DNA of 64,000 nt, taken from contig JBGPKL010000006.1 in assembly GCA_041485885.1 (NCBI GenBank), positions 45,974 through 109,973 of the forward strand, in the 5' to 3' direction. Under the pieces are notes generated by a model. The model was given only the letters and a program-made list of their open reading frames with translations, was not told the DNA's origin and did not search any database. This document shows, in pieces, positions 50,401 through 59,090 of this stretch. The translations under genes were made by a program, and so were the position numbers. The stretch comes from JACQFZ01 sp041485885. GTDB lineage: Bacteria; Pseudomonadota; Gammaproteobacteria; Acidiferrobacterales; Sulfurifustaceae. Each line of letters opens with the position of its first letter. The stretch's first letter is position 1.

Positions 50401-52491
50401 GACCGCCGCCCAATGGTAGGCCTGCTCGACCGGCATGATCAGACCGCGCAGGATCGCCTGTTGCAAAAGCTGAACGGAATGTTCGGGAGATTGTTCGGCC
50501 ACGACGGCGAGCGTTTGCGCGTCGAAGGTATTGCCGACGCACGCCCCGAGCTGCAGCAAGCGCTGCGCCTCTGGTTTCAGCTCGCGGATGTTCCGCGCCA
50601 TGAACTCGACCACGTTGTCGGTGACGGACTGCGTCTGGATCGTTTCGAGATTCCAGCGCCACCCGCGGTTCGCTGCGTCGAAGTGCAGCAGGCCGTTCGC
50701 GTGCAGCGACTTCAAAAACTCGTCCACAAAATATGGATTGCCGCGGGTTTTCGCATGCACCAGCTTCGCCAGTGCCGCCGTTTCTTTCGCTCCTACGTCG
50801 AATGCATCGCCGATCAATTGCTCGACGTGCGTGACGTCGAGCGGTGTCAGCAGGATCTCGCTAACGGTCACGCCGCGCTTTTGCAACTGCTCGCGCGCCA
50901 GCATCACCGGATGACCGGCGTCGACTTCGTTGTCACGGTAAGAGGCGATCAGCAGGAAAAACTCGAGGTTTCGGTCCATCAAAATGTGAAGCAGCAGGCC
51001 GAGTGACGCGCTGTCGGCCCATTGCAAGTCATCGAAGCAGAGCACCAGCGGGTGCTCGCGCCGGCAAACTGCGCCCAAGAATTTGCGCAGCACCGCGAAT
51101 AGACGTTCCTGCGTTTCCAACGGATTCAGGGCGGCGATCGCGGGTTGCTCACCGATGATCAGCGCGAGATCGGGAAGGAAGTCGGTCAGGACCCCGGCGT
51201 TGCTTCCCAACGCCTCTTGCAGCGAGCTCCGCCATTGCCCGATCCGATCTTCATTTTCGCTCAAGAGCTGGCGGACCAGCTCGCCCAGCGCGGCGAGCAC
51301 CGCGCTATAGGGTACGTTGCGTTGAAACTGATCGAACTTGCCGGCCGCGAGGTAACCGCGTTTCGCGGTGATCGGCCGGTAAACCTCGCGCACCAGACTC
51401 GTCTTGCCGATGCCCGAATGGCCGGTGACGAAGAGAATTTCCGCCGCGCCGTTGCTCGCGCTCTCGAACGCGGTAAGCAGCATGGCGAGCTCCCGATCGC
51501 GACCGTATAGCTTTTGCGGTAACTGGAAGCGGTCGCGCACTTTCGACCGGTCGATCGGGAACGGCTCAACGGTGCCGGACGAGCGCCATTGCTTCAAACA
51601 GTTCTCGAGATCGGTTTCGACGCTCCAGATGCTCTGGTAGCGCTCCTCGGCCGTCTTGGCGAGCAGCTTCATGATGATCGCCGACACCGGCTCGGGGACT
51701 TTCGAGTTCACCACGTGCGGGGGCGTCGGTTGGCGCGCGATGTGCGCATGTATCAGCTCGAGCGCGTCCTGCCCGGTGAACGGCGGCTGCCCGGTGAAGA
51801 ATTCGTACAGCGTCGCGCCCAACGAGTAAAAGTCGCTGCGGTAGTCAACCGCCCGGTTCATGCGGCCGGTTTGTTCGGGCGCGATGTAGGCGAGCGTCCC
51901 GAGCAGCATGGTCGGAATTGCCGTCGTGGCTTGCTCGCGCTGCAACGGCGTCGCGAGACCGAAGTCGATGAGCTTGAGCTCCCCGGTGGCGGCGTTGACG
52001 ACGATGTTATTCGGATTGAGGTCCTTGTGAATAATGTCGGCGGAGTGCACGTCGCGCAACGCGGCGACTAGTTTTAGCGCCAGGGCGAGCTGCCGGTCCA
52101 AACCGAGGGTGGGTTGCGATTTCCCAATCCATTCCTTCAATGCCTTGCCGCCGAAGTCTTCGATGATCAGCGCGACAACCGAGTGATCTTGCTTGAAGTC
52201 ATAAGCACGTACGACGCCAGCGCTCTGCAGGCGCTGTAGCATTTGGTACTCGTGCCGGTAACAGGCGATGTTCTCGGGTGTCAGCGCGTGACCGTGCAGC
52301 GTTTTCAAGACGACCCGCTGATCATCGCATTCGCGTACGCCGCGATAGATATCGGCGCGCCCACTTTGGTGAATGCGTGCCGTAATCCGATAACCGGGAA
52401 TCTTGAAAGGTACTTCGCCCGGCACCAGCGCGAGCGGTGCCGGTAGCGGCAATTCAATGGGCATGGCCGTGGCCATTTGTTCCTTGCGCAT
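47479..52491 (-). CDS. Ser/Thr kinase–AAA ATPase–GAF–diguanylate cyclase fusion
   Basis: A 1670-residue multidomain regulator. Residues about 31–300 form a protein kinase: Lys 63 in VVLK, catalytic loop HKDLNPNN at 155–162, DFG at 176–178; the Gly-rich loop is degenerate (HQSGRADIY). Next is an AAA/NACHT-like ATPase with Walker A GHSGIGKT at 357–364 and Walker B VLCFDDLQWAD. A long TPR-like helical middle follows, then a GAF domain near 1335–1505. A GGDEF domain (DSLTGLYN at 1512, RETD inhibitory site, active GGEEM at 1588) ends it. It should make cyclic di-GMP under kinase/ATPase control. ATG 52491 lies downstream of the sigma-54 type promoter. No transmembrane segment seen. Confidence 0.9.
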   Translation of the reverse strand: MRKEQMATAMPIELPLPAPLALVPGEVPFKIPGYRITARIHQSGRADIYRGVRECDDQRVVLKTLHGHALTPENIACYRHEYQMLQRLQSAGVVRAYDFKQDHSVVALIIEDFGGKALKEWIGKSQPTLGLDRQLALALKLVAALRDVHSADIIHKDLNPNNIVVNAATGELKLIDFGLATPLQREQATTAIPTMLLGTLAYIAPEQTGRMNRAVDYRSDFYSLGATLYEFFTGQPPFTGQDALELIHAHIARQPTPPHVVNSKVPEPVSAIIMKLLAKTAEERYQSIWSVETDLENCLKQWRSSGTVEPFPIDRSKVRDRFQLPQKLYGRDRELAMLLTAFESASNGAAEILFVTGHSGIGKTSLVREVYRPITAKRGYLAAGKFDQFQRNVPYSAVLAALGELVRQLLSENEDRIGQWRSSLQEALGSNAGVLTDFLPDLALIIGEQPAIAALNPLETQERLFAVLRKFLGAVCRREHPLVLCFDDLQWADSASLGLLLHILMDRNLEFFLLIASYRDNEVDAGHPVMLAREQLQKRGVTVSEILLTPLDVTHVEQLIGDAFDVGAKETAALAKLVHAKTRGNPYFVDEFLKSLHANGLLHFDAANRGWRWNLETIQTQSVTDNVVEFMARNIRELKPEAQRLLQLGACVGNTFDAQTLAVVAEQSPEHSVQLLQQAILRGLIMPVEQAYHWAAVSAARGDNAHFRFAHDRVQQAAYGLIPERERARVHYRIGRLLQGSYDAAELEKNLFQVVNHLNAGRAEATSDEHEPLAKLNLAAGRRAKATAVYDAAAGYFKTGIELLDTHAWERHYELALALHTEAVQTAALSNDYAELNLRFETVCAHARTPLDQMPVYEAKLDAENRRADSRAATETGLEALRLLGVRFPKKPNRLHMLYYVARARVAMFGRTPESLLDHPRMTDPHRIAESRILRLLCHVFYASSRERLILTLYRFVYLCVKYGNSDTSPSMYTSYAMTLCAGLDIDKGYRFGQLALALVEKLDAKERRSLVSVLVHGTVDHWKKPCRESLALLLDVYRESLDRGDIESAALALLYLGYQSFHVGEALQPLLKTLRDNIEALGKTINDKRNQGILEIYRDAVLLLTNSAEYNNCFSTAPEHQEAAKITEKKHPLTFHFFKAFMAFHFGDAASAHAHMQLCRKYAYTVVGIVRFADLYHGLAAVAVHPTLGKRQQKENRAALLRIKDRLKLFAKHAPDNYLHRWHLLEAEFARLEGKDSVAGAHYDQAIDAAKSSGHIHEEALANELAGRHFLAKNKGKLAQLYLSEARALYVRWGATRKVQWLDETYPQLQLAAAPKATSIGGTVGTAAIATMSLDLPALMKALKAIAEETVHSQILHRTIEIVMQFAGADKALLLLRSDEELRVEADMDTSREGVELLKSVSIQNSTRLCQAVVNYAKRTKACVVIHDAQEPQSVVPGLQNDAYIRGNRVRSILCIPITAGARQDAEVIGLLYVENNQSPYAFTEQRVETLEIICLSVAGRLELSRKAITDSLTGLYNRGYFQSTLTKELSLARRKERPLSLVMIDIDHFKKVNDEWGHQVGDEVIKHVARAIRETCRETDVVARYGGEEMVVILTETSTEQATVVAQRIRQTLEEHPLTLNDRVVKATASLGVATNDTQRNEPETLIKAADEALYRSKANGRNRVTVA

Positions 52492-52558
52492 TTCCTGAAA
52501 CCCTTTTTCGTGCCCTAAGTGAAATGTAGCGGTTAAATGAGGTATTTGCTGTATGGAA

Positions 52559-52574
52559 AGCAGCAACTGTGCCA
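52559..52574 (-). promoter_or_regulatory. sigma-54 type promoter of the kinase–cyclase gene
   Basis: On the minus strand TGGCACAGTTGCTGCT has TGGCAC and TGCT with GG and GC at exact spacing. The start site would fall near 52548, leaving about 57 bases of leader to ATG 52491 and excluding the in-frame start at 52587. Confidence 0.75.
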
Positions 52575-52582
52575 GCGTTGTC

Positions 52583-52596
52583 GTCAAATATTTGAC
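52583..52596. promoter_or_regulatory. 14-bp perfect palindrome, operator-like
   Basis: GTCAAATATTTGAC is fully self-complementary and lies about 10 bases upstream of the -24 element of the sigma-54 type promoter. Its position would let a dimeric protein block or assist polymerase. No second copy was noticed in the window. Confidence 0.55.
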
Positions 52597-52853
52597 GGGT
52601 CACAGGAGCGCCAGAACGCTCGGATTCTGCCCGCAAGTAAGCGTGGTCAGCGGCCGCATGCCGGGGTCGATATCCCCGTCCGACCTAGTTTGTCGTCGGG
52701 TTTCCGTTGCGCTCACGCTGCTTGTCATGGCGATGGGGCGACGAAAGGCGCAATCGAAACGGTGGGGTCGCCTCAAGGGGCGCCTGTCACTCGATTGACG
52801 GGAGGTCCGGCGAGCAGGGGTAGCAGCAAACCGGGTGACTCAGAAGTGGCTAG
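52597..52853. other. intergenic region between the kinase–cyclase and rsmA genes
   Basis: Both flanking genes are leftward. I found no gene, no T-tailed hairpin and no second sigma-54 element. Short ORFs here have no ribosome site or family resemblance. Confidence 0.5.
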
Positions 52854-53651
52854 TCAACAATCCGGCGCGCTCTTGGTTGGCGTGACTTCGCTCAGGCGGG
52901 AAAATTCCTCGAGGGTCAGGTCTTCGGCGCGGCGGCGAGGGTCGATGCCGGCGCGCGCGAACGCGGCGTCGTCCAATAGTAAGCGCAGACTGTTGCGCAA
53001 GGTTTTGCGCCGTTGTCCGAAAGCCGCTCGCACGATGCGACGGAAGGAATCGGGATCGAGGATCGCAATGCCCTGCTCGCGGCGGGGGCGTAGCCGAATC
53101 ACGCTGGAATCTACTTGGGGCGGGGGATGGAACGCGCCCGGCCCAACTTCGAACAACGGCTCGACGTCAAAACGCCACTGGATCATCACGCTCAAGCGGC
53201 CGTAGGTCTTGGTGCCGGGCGGCGCGGCGAGTCGGTCGGCGACTTCCTTTTGCAGCATGAACAGCATGTCGTCGATGGCATCGACCTGCTCGATGAGATG
53301 AAACAAAAGCGGCGTGGAGATGTTGTAGGGCAGATTGCCGATGAGGCGCAGGCGCCGGTCGTCGCGGGCGAGCGCGGAGAAATCGAACGTTAGCGCGTCG
53401 GCTTGATGCACGATCAGCTCGCCGCGACCGGCGGCGAGCGTCGGCAGGCGCGCGGCGAGATCGCGATCGAGCTCGACGGCGTGCAGTCGCGGCACCCGCT
53501 CGAGCAGCGGCCACGTGAGCGCGCCGCGGCCCGGTCCGATCTCGACGATCGCCTCGTCGGGTTTCGGATCGAAAGCCGATACGATGCGATCGATGACGTT
53601 CCGATCGTGCAGGAAGTGCTGACCGAAGCGCTTGCGCGCTCGCGCGTGCAT
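52854..53651 (-). CDS. rsmA: 16S rRNA dimethyladenosine transferase
   Basis: A 265-residue RsmA (KsgA) that dimethylates two adjacent adenosines near the 3' end of 16S rRNA. ARKRFGQHFLHDRNVIDRIV, the SAM motif IVEIGPGRGALTWPLL and the catalytic motif LIGNLPYNISTPLLFHL are intact, as are FHPPPQVDSSVIRLRPR and the C-terminal helices. Its ATG overlaps the pdxA stop by one base (TGATG). The frame is open far upstream only as a shadow of pdxA. Confidence 0.97.
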   Translation of the reverse strand: MHARARKRFGQHFLHDRNVIDRIVSAFDPKPDEAIVEIGPGRGALTWPLLERVPRLHAVELDRDLAARLPTLAAGRGELIVHQADALTFDFSALARDDRRLRLIGNLPYNISTPLLFHLIEQVDAIDDMLFMLQKEVADRLAAPPGTKTYGRLSVMIQWRFDVEPLFEVGPGAFHPPPQVDSSVIRLRPRREQGIAILDPDSFRRIVRAAFGQRRKTLRNSLRLLLDDAAFARAGIDPRRRAEDLTLEEFSRLSEVTPTKSAPDC

Positions 53652-54613
53652 CACGCGCAGAGCTCGCGCGCGAGCGTCACGGCCGCGTATAGGCTCGACG
53701 GATCGGCGCGCCCGGTGCCGGCGATGTCGAGCGCGGTGCCGTGATCGACCGACGTGCGCACGAACGGAAGCCCGAGCGTGACGTTCACCGCGCGGGCGAA
53801 ATCGTGATGCTTCAAGACCGGTAATCCCTGATCGTGGTACATCGCGAGCACCGCGTCGGTTTTCTCGAGTTGCGCCGGCAGGAACGCGGTGTCCGCCGGG
53901 AGCGGACCGCGTAAGCGCATGCCGGTGCGCGCCAGTTCTTCGATCACCGGCTGTATGACCTCGATCTCTTCGCGTCCTAGATGTCCGGACTCGCCGGCGT
54001 GTGGGTTCAACCCGCAGACGCTGATGCGAGGCGAATCGATGCGGAACTTGCGTCTGAGATCGCCGTGCAACGTCGAAATGACCGCGCGCAGTCGCTCGCG
54101 GGTGATATGGCTGCTTACCTGCGCGAGCGGTAGATGCGTCGTCGCGAGCGCGACGCGAAGGCCCGGGCATGCGAGCATCATGACCGCGTCGACGCCGCAG
54201 CGATCGCCGATGAATTCGGTGTGACCCGTGAACGGAATGCCGGCGTCGTTGATGACGCCTTTGTGCACCGGCGCGGTGACGAGCGCGTCGAATTCGCCGC
54301 GCAAGCATCCGTCCACGGCAAGACTGAGTGTTTGGATGACGTACGGGGCATTGAGCGGTTCGAGCCGCCCCGCGATTACGGGGCGCGCGGTGCGAACCGG
54401 CAGTGCATACGTGCGCGTATCGACCTGTGACCGTCCAGGCCATTCGGCGTACTCGAGCGACATATCGAGCGTGCGAGCGCATGCTTCGAGCACCGAAGGA
54501 TCGCCGATGAAGACGAGACCGAAGTCTCGCGGTTGCGCCGCAAGCCGCACGCAGAGCTCGGGCCCAACACCTGCCGGCTCCCCGAGAGTTACGGCGATTA
54601 TTTTCGGTTGCAC
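53651..54613 (-). CDS. pdxA: 4-hydroxythreonine-4-phosphate dehydrogenase
   Basis: A 320-residue PdxA, an NAD-dependent step of DXP-type pyridoxal phosphate synthesis. IAVTLGEPAGVGPELCVRL at the start, INDAGIPFTGHTEFIGD (substrate-binding His), CGLNPHAGESGHLGREE (metal His) and MYHDQGLPVLKHHDFARAVNVTLGLPFVRTSVDHGTALDIAG are diagnostic. It is coupled to rsmA, and the typical surA–pdxA–rsmA order is kept, here split from surA by a structured repeat. Confidence 0.96.
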   Translation of the reverse strand: MQPKIIAVTLGEPAGVGPELCVRLAAQPRDFGLVFIGDPSVLEACARTLDMSLEYAEWPGRSQVDTRTYALPVRTARPVIAGRLEPLNAPYVIQTLSLAVDGCLRGEFDALVTAPVHKGVINDAGIPFTGHTEFIGDRCGVDAVMMLACPGLRVALATTHLPLAQVSSHITRERLRAVISTLHGDLRRKFRIDSPRISVCGLNPHAGESGHLGREEIEVIQPVIEELARTGMRLRGPLPADTAFLPAQLEKTDAVLAMYHDQGLPVLKHHDFARAVNVTLGLPFVRTSVDHGTALDIAGTGRADPSSLYAAVTLARELCA

Positions 54614-54680
54614 GAGTGCTCTACTCCAGCGTCACGAATTAATTTGTATCGCGCTACGCGCGATTTCATCGAATAATAAA

Positions 54681-55250
54681 TTAATAAATTGTACTTGCGG
54701 TTCCCGAACCGCGGTCGGCGTACTTTCTCTTGCTTGTCCAAGAGAAAGTACGCAAAGAGAAGGACCCCCCGACAGGGCGCAAGCGCTTCTTGCGCTCCTC
54801 GGGTTTGGGCCGGCGCCGAGCCACAGTACTTCCCTGTACTGTGTCTCGGGAGCGGACTCCCTGTCCGCTCCCCTTCGGGCTTTTGCCCAAACTCTGCGAT
54901 GCTCGAAGCCGCGCCCTACGGGGACCCGAGCAACAACGGCAACCACGAAAGATTCTGCTGTCGTGGGTTTTCTGTTGCTGTTGTAGTTGCAGTTCAATCC
55001 CCGTAGAGCCAGCCGAGCACCGGAACCGCTCCCGGTGGTATTCGCTCGACCGTGTTCGAGCCCGAGCGGCGTTGCTTTTACGCCGCCGGCGAGTTGGACG
55101 AGCGTCCGGGAGCGGTGAGGAGCGCAGGGGACCGCGCGCGCTTCTCGCGCGGCGCAGCGACCGGGGTGCCCTTCTCTTTGGTGACTTTCTCTTGGGCAAG
55201 CAAGAGAAAGTCACTTGCCGTGGGTCAACCACCCACAAGTACATTTATTA
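54681..55250. repeat. structured non-coding element with inverted arms of about 90 bp
   Basis: The left arm (54681–54772) and right arm (55158–55250) are inverted copies of each other. Each carries two hairpins: left GCGGTTC/GAACCGC and a 15-bp stem at 54718–54753; right GTGGGT/ACCCAC and a 14-bp stem at 55181–55214. Stem bases differ between arms yet stay paired. The interior adds CACAGTAC/GTACTGTG and GGGAGCGGAC/GTCCGCTCCC stems and more. Ends are AT-rich (TAATAAAT). Open frames here look spurious, and there is no transposase. It resembles a MITE-like or extragenic palindromic element between pdxA and surA. Confidence 0.75.
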
Positions 55251-55288
55251 CATCGACTAGGCCGCGCGAACGCGCGGCCGGCGACCCC

Positions 55289-56605
55289 TTACTCCGGTTC
55301 TTCCAACAAGAATTCCACATACGCCTCGTCGCGCAACTGTCGCATCCACTGTTCGTAACGATCATCCGCCTTGCGCGCGCGTATTTGATTGCGCGCAACG
55401 GTGCGTGCGCGCTCGTCGGCCAGCGTTTGTTGGCGGCGCTCTAGGACTTGAATCAGGTGCACGCCGAAAGGTGTTTGGACCGGCTCGCTCAGCTCATCCG
55501 GTTGCAACGCATTCATCGCGCGCTCGAACTCGGGCACGAGCTGTTTCGGGCGCACCCAACCGAGATCACCGCCGCTCGATGCCGAGACGGTATCTTCCGA
55601 TTGCGCGCGCGCAAGCGTCGCGAAATCTTGTCCCGCCAGCACGCGTTGGCGCATTTGGGTGAGCGCGGCACGTGCCTCGCTGAGCGACTGGATCTCGCTG
55701 GGGCGCAGCAAGATGTGCCGCACGTGTGTTTCTTGTACGGGTTCCTCAGCGGCGAGGTTACCGCGCCGCTCGTTCAATCGGAGAATATGAAAACCGTTCG
55801 GCCCGCGCAGCGTCTCGCTGATATCGCCCGGTTGCAGCTTTTCGAGCGCGCCGACGAAAAGCTCGGGCAATTGCGCGGCGCTTTTCCAGCCGAGCGCTCC
55901 GCCCTTGAGCGCGTCCGGACCCTGGGAGTACGTCACGGCGGCGCGCGCGAAATCTTCGCCCGCCTTGAGTTGCCGCTGAACATCGTCTGCTCGCGCCTTT
56001 GCGGTCTGGATCTGCTCGGATGAGGCGGATTCGGGAGCCGGGATGTAGATATGGGACACGTTGTACTCGTTGTCGCCGAGCGGGCGGGCTCGCGCGTTTT
56101 CGAGGAAGTTGTTCACCTCGCTTTCGCTGACGTTGATCTGGTTGTTGATCTCGCGTTCCACCAACTGCTGGATCGTGATTTGGGTGTGGATTTGCTCACG
56201 ATACGCGGTCCGGTCGAATCCTTGGCGTCGCACGGTTTCGTACAACGCATCGACGTTCATGTTGTTCCGATTCGCGATGGTGCGAATCGCCTGTTCGACG
56301 TCCGGCTCGCTCACGCGAATGCCGGTCTGATCGGCGAGCTGCAATTGGACTTGCTCGATGACGAGCCGTTCCAGAAGCTGTCGGCGCAGCACGTCGTCCG
56401 GCGGGAGCTTGATTCGCTCCGCGGTAAGCTGCTGCTTGGTTTCCGCCATGCGGTTTTCGAGCTCGTTGGCGGTGATGACGTCGTTGTTGACGACGGCGAT
56501 GATGCGGTCGACGTCGGCAATCCGTTCGCGCGGGATCGTGGCGCCGGAGGCGGCTCCTGCCGCTAACGCGGCGATCAGCAACGATGAAACAACAGCGCGG
56601 CGCAT
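55289..56605 (-). CDS. surA: periplasmic chaperone/peptidyl-prolyl isomerase SurA
   Basis: A 438-residue SurA that escorts outer-membrane proteins to the BAM complex. A signal peptide (MRRAVVSSLLIAALAAGAASG) is followed by the SurA N-domain (IAVVNNDVITANELENRMAETKQQL), then two parvulin domains: YNVSHIYIPAPESAS…GGALGWKSAAQLPELFVGAL and THVRHILLRPSEIQS…GGDLGWVRPKQLVPEF. A C-terminal helix completes the core. It lies 81 bases downstream of lptD, whose product is a principal SurA client. Confidence 0.96.
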   Translation of the reverse strand: MRRAVVSSLLIAALAAGAASGATIPRERIADVDRIIAVVNNDVITANELENRMAETKQQLTAERIKLPPDDVLRRQLLERLVIEQVQLQLADQTGIRVSEPDVEQAIRTIANRNNMNVDALYETVRRQGFDRTAYREQIHTQITIQQLVEREINNQINVSESEVNNFLENARARPLGDNEYNVSHIYIPAPESASSEQIQTAKARADDVQRQLKAGEDFARAAVTYSQGPDALKGGALGWKSAAQLPELFVGALEKLQPGDISETLRGPNGFHILRLNERRGNLAAEEPVQETHVRHILLRPSEIQSLSEARAALTQMRQRVLAGQDFATLARAQSEDTVSASSGGDLGWVRPKQLVPEFERAMNALQPDELSEPVQTPFGVHLIQVLERRQQTLADERARTVARNQIRARKADDRYEQWMRQLRDEAYVEFLLEEPE

Positions 56606-56686
56606 GGAAGGTCCCGAAAATAAACGATATCGAGGAGCCTACCACATCGCCCTCGGCCCACGCACCGTTGAAAGGACCGGCGCCTC

Positions 56687-58954
56687 CTATTTGTAGGGCG
56701 TGGGAATGTTCGATCCTTGTCCGCCGGGCGGGGTAAAGAAAAGCCCTTGGCGCAACGGGCTTTCGAACGCGCCATTCGAGCGGCTCAAACCGGTGAGCTC
56801 GAATTGGATGGCGATGCCACTACGCTGTACCGACGTCGCGGTGCCATCCTGCGCCGTCGCTTGTACCAGTCGGCGCGACCCATACAGACGCACCGCCCAA
56901 CAGCAGGCGCTGTACTGGATGCCGACGTAGCTCTCGACGTTTTCGTTGTCTCGCATCGAATAAAGCGACCGCCCACTCAGTGTCCATGCACCCCTTATCG
57001 GCCACTGCGCCGATACGTCCGCTTGCTCCAGCTGGTCGCGGGTAAAGCGGTATCCGATGCTCAGGATCTTGTCGGGGGCGGGCTGATGCTGCACGTAGTA
57101 GCTGCTGCGCAAGGTTTGATCGGGCGTCCATTGGGTGGTCGCGCGCGCATGCCAGTTGTACGGTAGCCAGACGAGCGCTTCGGCGGCGACGTCCGAGGAC
57201 GCGTCGCCGAGGATTGCCGGCGGAACGTTCACCTGGCGCTCGTCGAAATAGTGAATGCGCCCGATGCTCGCGCGTAGCTTTTCGGCGCCGTCGCGTTGGT
57301 CCAGGAGGCGCGTCGTCAAGGCGACGGTCAATTGATTGGCGTCGCCGACTCGGTCGCCACCGACGAAGCGGTTGTTGCGAAACAGACTGGCGAACGTGAA
57401 ATCGGGGAGCGCGGTGTCGAAATTCGGGAGGGCATCCTGCGGACGATGCGGCACGTAGAGATAATAAAGTCGCGGCTCCAGCGTCTGATCGAATAGCCCA
57501 TCGCCCAGCCCCACTTCACGCTCGAAAAAAAGTCCGCTATCGAGAGTCAGGTACGGCGCCGTAACGGACGGATGGCTGTCCGGCGTGTCATCCAGCGAAT
57601 ACGCGATGTAGCGCACCCCGGCCTCGGGCGTGAGAAAACCGTACACTTTGGATAGCGGGAGACTGACGGCGGGGCCGATGTTGACGCGACTGCCGGTTAG
57701 GCTCGCGCTGCGCTGGAAGTTGACGAGTTCGCCGTCGAGCCGGTATTGCGGACCCAGGGGCGTGGGCCCCGAATTTCCCGCGAGCACCAATTGCGGCAGA
57801 CGGGCGTAGGGCCGACTGCTCGGAGGGATGGTTCGATCGACGGTTTGGTAGTCCGCCGCGCGCGCCGCGAACGTCCACGCCGAGCCGCGGTAGTTGATCT
57901 CCGCGTTCTCCGGCAGATAGCTTTCGCTCGTAACGCCGATGCGATCGCCGAAGTCGCTCAAGTAGTCTTTGTCGGAGACGCTGCGCAGATCCACCGCCGC
58001 GCTCCAATACGGATTGAACGCCTGGCGGTGCGTGTAGGTAGCGGCGGCGCGGTTTTCGCCCGTTTGTTTGTCGTTCGGCAGAATTTCCGCGGAGAGCTGT
58101 CCGCTCAGATCGTGGCCCAGATAGCGAAACTCGCTCTGCAGTTGCAGCCCGCGCGCCGTCATGTTGCGCGGGACCAGCGTCGCATCGTAGTCCGGCGCGA
58201 TATTCCAATAGAAAGGGACGGCGATGATCGTGCCGTTTTTCTTGTCCAACCCGAACTCCGGCACCAGCAGACCCGTTTGGCGCTCATTGGAAATGGGAAA
58301 ACGAAAGTACGGGAGATAAAAGACCGGCACGCCAAAAACATCGAGCGTGGTGTTACGCGCGACGCCGACGTCCTTGGCGGTGTCGAGATCGATGCGGCGC
58401 GCGTGGAATGCCCAGTCTTCCCGGCCGAGCGGACAGGTGGTAAAGCGGGCGTTGTAGAGCCGCGTGTGATCATCGTCGAGGAACTCCGCGCGCGTCATGT
58501 CGCCGCGGCCGAGATTGGACGGCAATTGGTAAGTGCCGGCGTCGAGAAAGCCGACGCGCGGATCGAGATCGAGGTGAGCTTCGGTTGTGGTGAAGCGAGC
58601 GCCGCTCGGTTGCGTAAGCACGACGTCGCCGCTCGCGTCGACGTGATGGGCCGCATTGTCGTGGCGCAAATAGTTGGCGCTAATCTGCTCTCCGTCCCGT
58701 TTCGCCTCCGCGTTGCCTTTCAATTCGATAACATCGGAACTCAATGACTGGATGGTATCCGCGCGCAGGGACGTCGGCCCGGGCGTCGCGGGGCGTGTAA
58801 CGCGGGGCGCCGGGCGAACGGCGAACGGACTCATCCGGCTCGTTGGACATTCATCGATCGGCGGCCACTCCGCCGCACGCGCGGCAGTGCCCGTGCAAAG
58901 GAGGCACAACACGAGCCGGCCGGCCCAGGACCACATGGCGCGTAGGCAAGGCAT
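56687..58954 (-). CDS. lptD: LPS-assembly outer-membrane protein LptD
   Basis: A 755-residue LptD, the beta-barrel that inserts LPS into the outer leaflet with LptE. The signal peptide (to about residue 27) leads into the periplasmic jellyroll domain (DTIQSLSSDVIELKGNAEAKRDGEQISANYLRHDNAAHHVDASGDVVLTQP in parts). The barrel begins near FGVPVFYLPYFRFPISNERQTGLLVPEFG. A Cys pair (SACCWAV) occurs near the C-terminus, and one Cys lies early in the mature chain (IDECPTSR), consistent with the inter-domain disulfides of LptD. It diverges from amgK–murU. Confidence 0.95.
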   Translation of the reverse strand: MPCLRAMWSWAGRLVLCLLCTGTAARAAEWPPIDECPTSRMSPFAVRPAPRVTRPATPGPTSLRADTIQSLSSDVIELKGNAEAKRDGEQISANYLRHDNAAHHVDASGDVVLTQPSGARFTTTEAHLDLDPRVGFLDAGTYQLPSNLGRGDMTRAEFLDDDHTRLYNARFTTCPLGREDWAFHARRIDLDTAKDVGVARNTTLDVFGVPVFYLPYFRFPISNERQTGLLVPEFGLDKKNGTIIAVPFYWNIAPDYDATLVPRNMTARGLQLQSEFRYLGHDLSGQLSAEILPNDKQTGENRAAATYTHRQAFNPYWSAAVDLRSVSDKDYLSDFGDRIGVTSESYLPENAEINYRGSAWTFAARAADYQTVDRTIPPSSRPYARLPQLVLAGNSGPTPLGPQYRLDGELVNFQRSASLTGSRVNIGPAVSLPLSKVYGFLTPEAGVRYIAYSLDDTPDSHPSVTAPYLTLDSGLFFEREVGLGDGLFDQTLEPRLYYLYVPHRPQDALPNFDTALPDFTFASLFRNNRFVGGDRVGDANQLTVALTTRLLDQRDGAEKLRASIGRIHYFDERQVNVPPAILGDASSDVAAEALVWLPYNWHARATTQWTPDQTLRSSYYVQHQPAPDKILSIGYRFTRDQLEQADVSAQWPIRGAWTLSGRSLYSMRDNENVESYVGIQYSACCWAVRLYGSRRLVQATAQDGTATSVQRSGIAIQFELTGLSRSNGAFESPLRQGLFFTPPGGQGSNIPTPYK

Positions 58955-59090
58955 TGTTTATGACGTTTTGCGATAACTTTGCATACAATGCGCACGCCAG
59001 CAAGGTGCTTGTCGATGCGAATGCCGTGCTCGCCCTTTCGGCGACCGAGGCAGTGAGTCGCGCGTCGAGAAGTGCGTGAAGAGGAGTCTA

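Noticed and set aside
52492..52587. 32-codon extension of the kinase–cyclase gene
   Set aside because: It would start upstream of the predicted sigma-54 transcription start and over the promoter itself.
53652..54482. long upstream extension of rsmA
   Set aside because: It is a shadow frame of pdxA; RsmA homologues start at the overlap codon.
54632..55260. several ORFs of 80–190 residues between pdxA and surA
   Set aside because: They lie on both strands across the hairpin-rich repeat, have biased Arg/Ser content, and their only shared segment (QEKV- or KRKS-like) is the translation of the repeated stem.
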